From Victivallales bacterium (GTDB taxonomy: Bacteria > Verrucomicrobiota > Lentisphaeria > Oligosphaerales > Oligosphaeraceae), in assembly GCA_017615955.1 (NCBI GenBank), contig JAFZZD010000201.1, positions 1 through 8,516 of the forward strand: 8,516 nt of DNA. The letters run 5' to 3'. Both the position numbers and the translations under genes were made by a program. This document shows positions 5,839 to 8,516 of the stretch, piece after piece; within the stretch, counting starts at the first letter, position 1, and the number at the start of each line of letters is the position of its first letter. The notes below the pieces were generated by a model. That model did no database searches. It was not told where the DNA came from and worked only from the letters and a program-made list of their open reading frames with translations.

Positions 5839-7080
5839 ATGAAAAGCAAAGTCAAGACATTGGGGTTCGGGTCTTTCCTGGCGACCTCGTTTTTCGGCGC
5901 GTTCAATGACAACTGCTTCAAGTTGCTGTTGACTTGCTGCGCGATGAGTATGCTGCCACTTGAGGCGCAGAAGACGTATGTGCCGCTGGCGGGATTCTTG
6001 TTCGCGCTGCCGTATCTGGTGTGCTCCAGTTATGCAGGGTGGATTTCGGACAGGTACCGCAAGAGCCGTGTCTTTGTCTGGTCCAAGTGGCTGGAGTTGC
6101 TGGTGATGGGCATTGGCGTAATCCTGTTCAAGGGCGGCGCTGTGTGGCTGTTGCTGGGCGTGCTGTTTCTCATGGGGGCGCAGAGCGCATTGTACAGTCC
6201 TGCCAAATATGGCTATTTGCCGGAGACACTGGATGCGGCTGAACTTTCCAATGGCAATGGCCTGACGCAGATGTGCACGTTTCTGGCGATAATCGCTGGC
6301 ACCTGGGCAGGTGGCATGGTGGCGGACGTGCATTCGGGCAAGTGGTGGATTGGGGGCACGTACTGTGTAGTTGTTGCTGTGCTGGGCATTGCCACAAGTT
6401 ATTTCATAGACAAGACGCCAGATGGCAATCCGAACGCTGTTTTCCGCATAAATCCAGTGCAGAATCACCTGGAGACCTGGAAGGTGGTGCGAAGGGATCC
6501 GGTCCTTGTGCTGTCGTTGTTCGGCAACACTTTCTTCTGGTATGTGGCTGCGCTTTTCCAGAACAACCTGCCCATGCACGTCAAGTATGTGCTGCAGAAT
6601 GACGCAGGTGGTGTGATTGGAATGATGCTGGGCGCAGTTGGGCTGGGCATTGGGCTTGGGGCGCTGGTCTGCGGTCTGCTTTCCGGCAAGCGCATTGGAT
6701 ATCATCTGGTGTTTCCAGGCGGGATTATGATGGGAATAGTCTGCATTGTGGCAGGACTGACAGGCAAGTCAATTGCGATGGCCACGATATGCTCGTGCCT
6801 GCTGGGCTTCTTCTGCGGAATGTACCAGTTGCCGCTATCGACCTCCTTGCAGAAGCATAGCCCTGCCTCCAGGCGGGGCAGCTGTCTTGCGCTGGCCAAT
6901 GGCGTGGACTGCGTGTCCATGATCTTGGCGTATTTCACCCAATGGCTGCTGATGAAGGTGCTGGGAATAAGTCCGGCTGGCGTTTTCATTGCGCTGGGCG
7001 TGATAGTGCTTCTGTATGTGACTTATCTGGTGGTACAGGCTCCATTCCTGTTCAGGCGCACGCGGGGCTGGAAATGTTAA
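5839..7080 (+). CDS. lplT: MFS transporter of the LplT (lysophospholipid) family
   Basis: A 413-residue integral membrane protein with about twelve hydrophobic segments, the usual size for the major facilitator superfamily. The first segment contains FGAFNDN (19-25). The loop after segment 2 has GWISDRYRKSR (68-78), the MFS loop signature G-x3-D-R-x2-R. GAQSALYSPAKYGYLPE at 113-129 holds the PAKYG motif characteristic of LplT-like proteins. E. coli LplT flips lysophosphatidylethanolamine inward for re-acylation by Aas; in many bacteria transporter and acyltransferase are fused or adjacent. Here neither a fused nor a neighbouring acyltransferase is present, so the substrate remains inferred. 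The ATG at 5839 has AAGGA five bases upstream. The promoter region is occupied by two inverted palindromic repeats. The gene is followed by a tRNA-Gln on the opposite strand. Confidence 0.82.
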   Translation: MKSKVKTLGFGSFLATSFFGAFNDNCFKLLLTCCAMSMLPLEAQKTYVPLAGFLFALPYLVCSSYAGWISDRYRKSRVFVWSKWLELLVMGIGVILFKGGAVWLLLGVLFLMGAQSALYSPAKYGYLPETLDAAELSNGNGLTQMCTFLAIIAGTWAGGMVADVHSGKWWIGGTYCVVVAVLGIATSYFIDKTPDGNPNAVFRINPVQNHLETWKVVRRDPVLVLSLFGNTFFWYVAALFQNNLPMHVKYVLQNDAGGVIGMMLGAVGLGIGLGALVCGLLSGKRIGYHLVFPGGIMMGIVCIVAGLTGKSIAMATICSCLLGFFCGMYQLPLSTSLQKHSPASRRGSCLALANGVDCVSMILAYFTQWLLMKVLGISPAGVFIALGVIVLLYVTYLVVQAPFLFRRTRGWKC

Positions 7081-7150
7081 TCCGCCATTTGAATATAGGG
7101 CATTTAAGATATAAGTTATACCCGATTTGCCCCGCATAAGGGCAAAAAAA

Positions 7151-7224
7151 TGGCAACCCCGCCTGGATTCGAACCAGGACTAAGTGGACCAAAACCACTT
7201 GTGCTGCCATTACACAACGGGGTT
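7151..7224 (-). tRNA. tRNA-Gln (anticodon TTG)
   Basis: The minus strand gives acceptor AACCCCG/CGGGGTT, D-stem GTGT/GCAC with one G-U pair, anticodon stem AGTGG/CCACT with loop TTTTGGT, T-stem CCTGG/CCAGG and T-loop TTCGAAT. The anticodon is TTG, reading CAA and by wobble CAG. The discriminator is G and the CCA end is encoded, directly followed on that strand by seven T. Confidence 0.95.
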
Positions 7225-7239
7225 GCTTTCAAGTCGCGT

Positions 7240-7245
7240 AATATA
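7240..7245 (-). promoter_or_regulatory. Possible -10 box of tRNA-Gln
   Basis: TATATT on the minus strand lies about 15 bases before the tRNA 5' end, the right distance for transcription starting a few bases upstream of it. No good -35 is found at 16-18 bases (the best is TGGCGA), so this is tentative. Confidence 0.25.
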
Positions 7246-7337
7246 CCGCATAGCCGAATTTTCGCCACTTGACACATTGTAAAATCTTCAAACATCAAAT
7301 GAGTTCGCCTCACTTCGTGGTGAACATAATCACAACA

Positions 7338-8264
7338 ATGCCAAACGAAAATATGTACGTATGCGAGGTCAGCGCCGAACAGGTCGCCGCATTGAAAACC
7401 ATACTTGAAAACGAGGGTGCCTGGGAATTCGACGCAGTGCCTTATTCACGCTGGCGGGCGCGAAAGGGCAAGCAGCTGTCTGTTACCGCCTATACATCTG
7501 GCAAACTGGTGATACAGGGCAAGGGCACAGGCGATTTCGTGCGCTTTACGCTGGAGACGCAGGTGCTTAAACAGGCGCGCTACGGCTACGAGAATGTGTG
7601 GGCGCAAATCGAGAACAAGGAGATGTTCACCAAGCACGCTGGCACCGATGAAAGCGGAAAGGGCGACTTCCTTGGACCGCTGGTGATCGCCTGCGTCTGC
7701 ACGGACGAAACATCGGCGGACTTCCTGCTGAAGAATGGAGTGGCCGATTCCAAGACAATCAAGAGCGACAAGCGCATCTTCGCACTGGACGGCATCATAC
7801 GCAAGGCCTGCCAGGACGCGTTCTCCGTGATAACAATCTGGCCTCAGAAGTACAATCAGCTCTATGAGCAGTTTAACAATCTTAACAGGCTTCTCGCCTG
7901 GGGGCACGCACAGGCTCTGGAGAATGTGCTGGAACTGGTGCCTGACTGCCCCAGGGCAATCTCCGACCAGTTCGCCGCCTCGCCATACGTGCTGACTGCC
8001 GCCCTCAAGGAACGGGGCAAGAAAATCAAGTTCGAGCAGCATCCACGTGCAGAGGCGGATGTGGCGGTAGCGGCTGCCTCGATCCTGGCGCGGGCGGAAT
8101 TCGTCCGCGTAATGGAGCATCTTGGCAAGGAAGTGGAGCTGGAACTGCCCAAGGGCGGCGGTCCTGCAGCCACCGCCGCCGCCAGGAAAATCGTGGAAAA
8201 ACTTGGCAGGCATGCCTTGCCACGCTATGCCAAGATGCATTTCAAGAACGCAGATGAAATATAG
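7338..8264 (+). CDS. rnhC: Ribonuclease HIII
   Basis: A 308-residue cytoplasmic nuclease that cuts the RNA strand of RNA-DNA hybrids. The N-terminal part (about 5-90) is the TBP-like DUF3378 domain that binds the hybrid and sets RNase HIII apart from HII; it ends with the AYTSGKLVIQGKG block at 51-63. The catalytic domain opens with HAGTDESGKGDFLGPL (100-115), giving catalytic D104 and E105. A third acid is D210 in ISDQF, and the RAEADVAVAAASILAR helix at 237-252 is the family signature. The length is typical. Start choice: ATG 7338 puts the first strand (MYVCEVS) at the usual distance. ATG 7353 is possible, and ATG 7299 or TTG 7269 would add an unconserved tail. No start has a clear ribosome site. 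The stop TAG is joined to a GTGGACT duplication and a palindromic repeat. Confidence 0.93.
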   Translation: MPNENMYVCEVSAEQVAALKTILENEGAWEFDAVPYSRWRARKGKQLSVTAYTSGKLVIQGKGTGDFVRFTLETQVLKQARYGYENVWAQIENKEMFTKHAGTDESGKGDFLGPLVIACVCTDETSADFLLKNGVADSKTIKSDKRIFALDGIIRKACQDAFSVITIWPQKYNQLYEQFNNLNRLLAWGHAQALENVLELVPDCPRAISDQFAASPYVLTAALKERGKKIKFEQHPRAEADVAVAAASILARAEFVRVMEHLGKEVELELPKGGGPAATAAARKIVEKLGRHALPRYAKMHFKNADEI

Positions 8265-8270
8265 TGGACT

Positions 8271-8304
8271 GTGGACTGTTCTGTGCGCGGGCGTTTCGCC
8301 CGCG
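8271..8304 (+). repeat. Palindromic repeat family copy 3
   Basis: The head GTGGACTGTTCTGTG is followed by CGCGGGCG-TTT-CGCCCGCG, an eight-pair stem. It nearly matches copy 2 (one substitution in the head, one base less in the loop). The seven bases before it (8264-8270) are another GTGGACT, so the beginning of the head is duplicated in tandem and touches the rnhC stop codon. Confidence 0.75.
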
Positions 8305-8314
8305 TAGAGTTTTT
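8286..8314 (+). terminator. Possible intrinsic terminator of rnhC
   Basis: The GC stem of copy 3 (8286-8304) is followed after TAGAG by TTTTT (8310-8314). The T-run is short and set five bases away from the stem, which weakens it as a terminator, but its place between rnhC and the next gene suits that role. Confidence 0.35.
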
Positions 8315-8340
8315 GATTTGCGCTGATATTTGATTTTGTT

Positions 8341-8516
8341 ATGCATTTTAGTTTTATTGCAGTTTTTGTATCGTTGTTGTTCTTGTTTGGCTGTAAGGGT
8401 GGAGTAGAACAAAAAGGGACGGCTGGCGGGTATGACAATGCCAGGATTGTGTCCTTGGCTCCCTCGTTGACGGAAACCTTGTTCGCACTGGGGCTGGGAG
8501 AGAATGTGGTGGGATG
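8341..8516 (+). CDS. Substrate-binding lipoprotein, BtuF/FhuD-like (partial, 3' end beyond window)
   Basis: Only the first 58 codons are present. A hydrophobic stretch (3-16) leads to LFGC with C18, a lipoprotein signal-peptide ending. It is unusual in having no Lys or Arg before the hydrophobic core and a Phe at the -2 position. After a short Gly/Gln-rich linker comes RIVSLAPSLTETLFALGLG at about 35-53, followed by ENVVG. This is the first strand-helix of the class III periplasmic binding proteins that serve ABC importers of cobalamin (BtuF) and ferric siderophores (FhuD and relatives). The wording is closest to the cobalamin-type group, but the ligand cannot be settled from this fragment. 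The ATG at 8341 has no evident ribosome site; no better upstream start was seen. Permease and ATPase genes would be expected downstream, outside the window. Confidence 0.75.
   Translation, partial: MHFSFIAVFVSLLFLFGCKGGVEQKGTAGGYDNARIVSLAPSLTETLFALGLGENVVG

Noticed and set aside
5728..6705. Minus-strand open frame of 325 codons
   Set aside because: It is antisense to the LplT-like gene and runs through the palindromic repeats; its His/Gln/Arg-rich composition is that of a shadow frame.
7126..7146. TTTGCCC/GGGCAAA hairpin as a terminator for the transporter gene or tRNA-Gln
   Set aside because: On the plus strand it is followed by A rather than T. On the minus strand the T-run comes before the stem, not after it.
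7269..7274. TTGACA as a -35 box for rnhC, or its TTG as the rnhC start
   Set aside because: No good -10 lies at 16-18 bases (TCAAAT is 20 bases away), and the longer N-terminus it would give is not like the family.
7446..8438. Minus-strand open frame of 330 codons
   Set aside because: It is antisense to rnhC and to the start of the lipoprotein gene, both supported by family motifs.

Overview
The window looks like ordinary chromosomal DNA of a bacterium with mid-range base composition, carrying housekeeping genes separated by short gaps rich in GC hairpins. There is no phage, integrase, transposase or CRISPR array. An RNase HIII with its N-terminal TBP-like domain, a RarA fused to a methyltransferase-like domain, a pyruvoyl phosphatidylserine decarboxylase and an LplT-type transporter fit a Gram-negative-type bacterium. 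The RNase HIII sequence style reminds me of the PVC group (Lentisphaerae/Verrucomicrobia), but that placement is a weak inference.

Left part (32-4796), all on the minus strand and read right to left: psd (phosphatidylserine decarboxylase), then a rarA/methyltransferase-like fusion that starts within a few bases of the psd stop, then a Nudix ADP-sugar pyrophosphatase and a PhnP-like metallo-beta-lactamase-fold phosphodiesterase. The last two follow after gaps of about 120 and 90 bases, each holding a GC hairpin. This may be one transcription unit.

Middle (4797-5838): a 584-base gap upstream of both psd and a small plus-strand gene. It holds four copies of a roughly 24-base unit with a CCC/GGGG core, two in each orientation, with a GC double hairpin between the inner pair. 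Then come a 58-residue four-cysteine protein resembling DUF1667, a tRNA-Arg(CCG) on the minus strand, and two copies of a small palindromic repeat (conserved head GTGG..TGTTCTGTG plus a GC stem).

Right part (5839-8516): an LplT-family transporter, a convergent tRNA-Gln(TTG), RNase HIII, a third copy of the palindromic repeat directly at the rnhC stop codon, and the start of a lipoprotein of the BtuF/FhuD-type substrate-binding family that runs off the window.

Themes: psd and the LplT-like protein both serve phospholipid metabolism; rarA and rnhC both serve genome maintenance (stalled forks, RNA-DNA hybrids); the Nudix and PhnP-like enzymes could both act on ribose phosphates. I see no convincing new defence or mobile system. 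The most novel material is the two intergenic repeat families and the RarA fusion.
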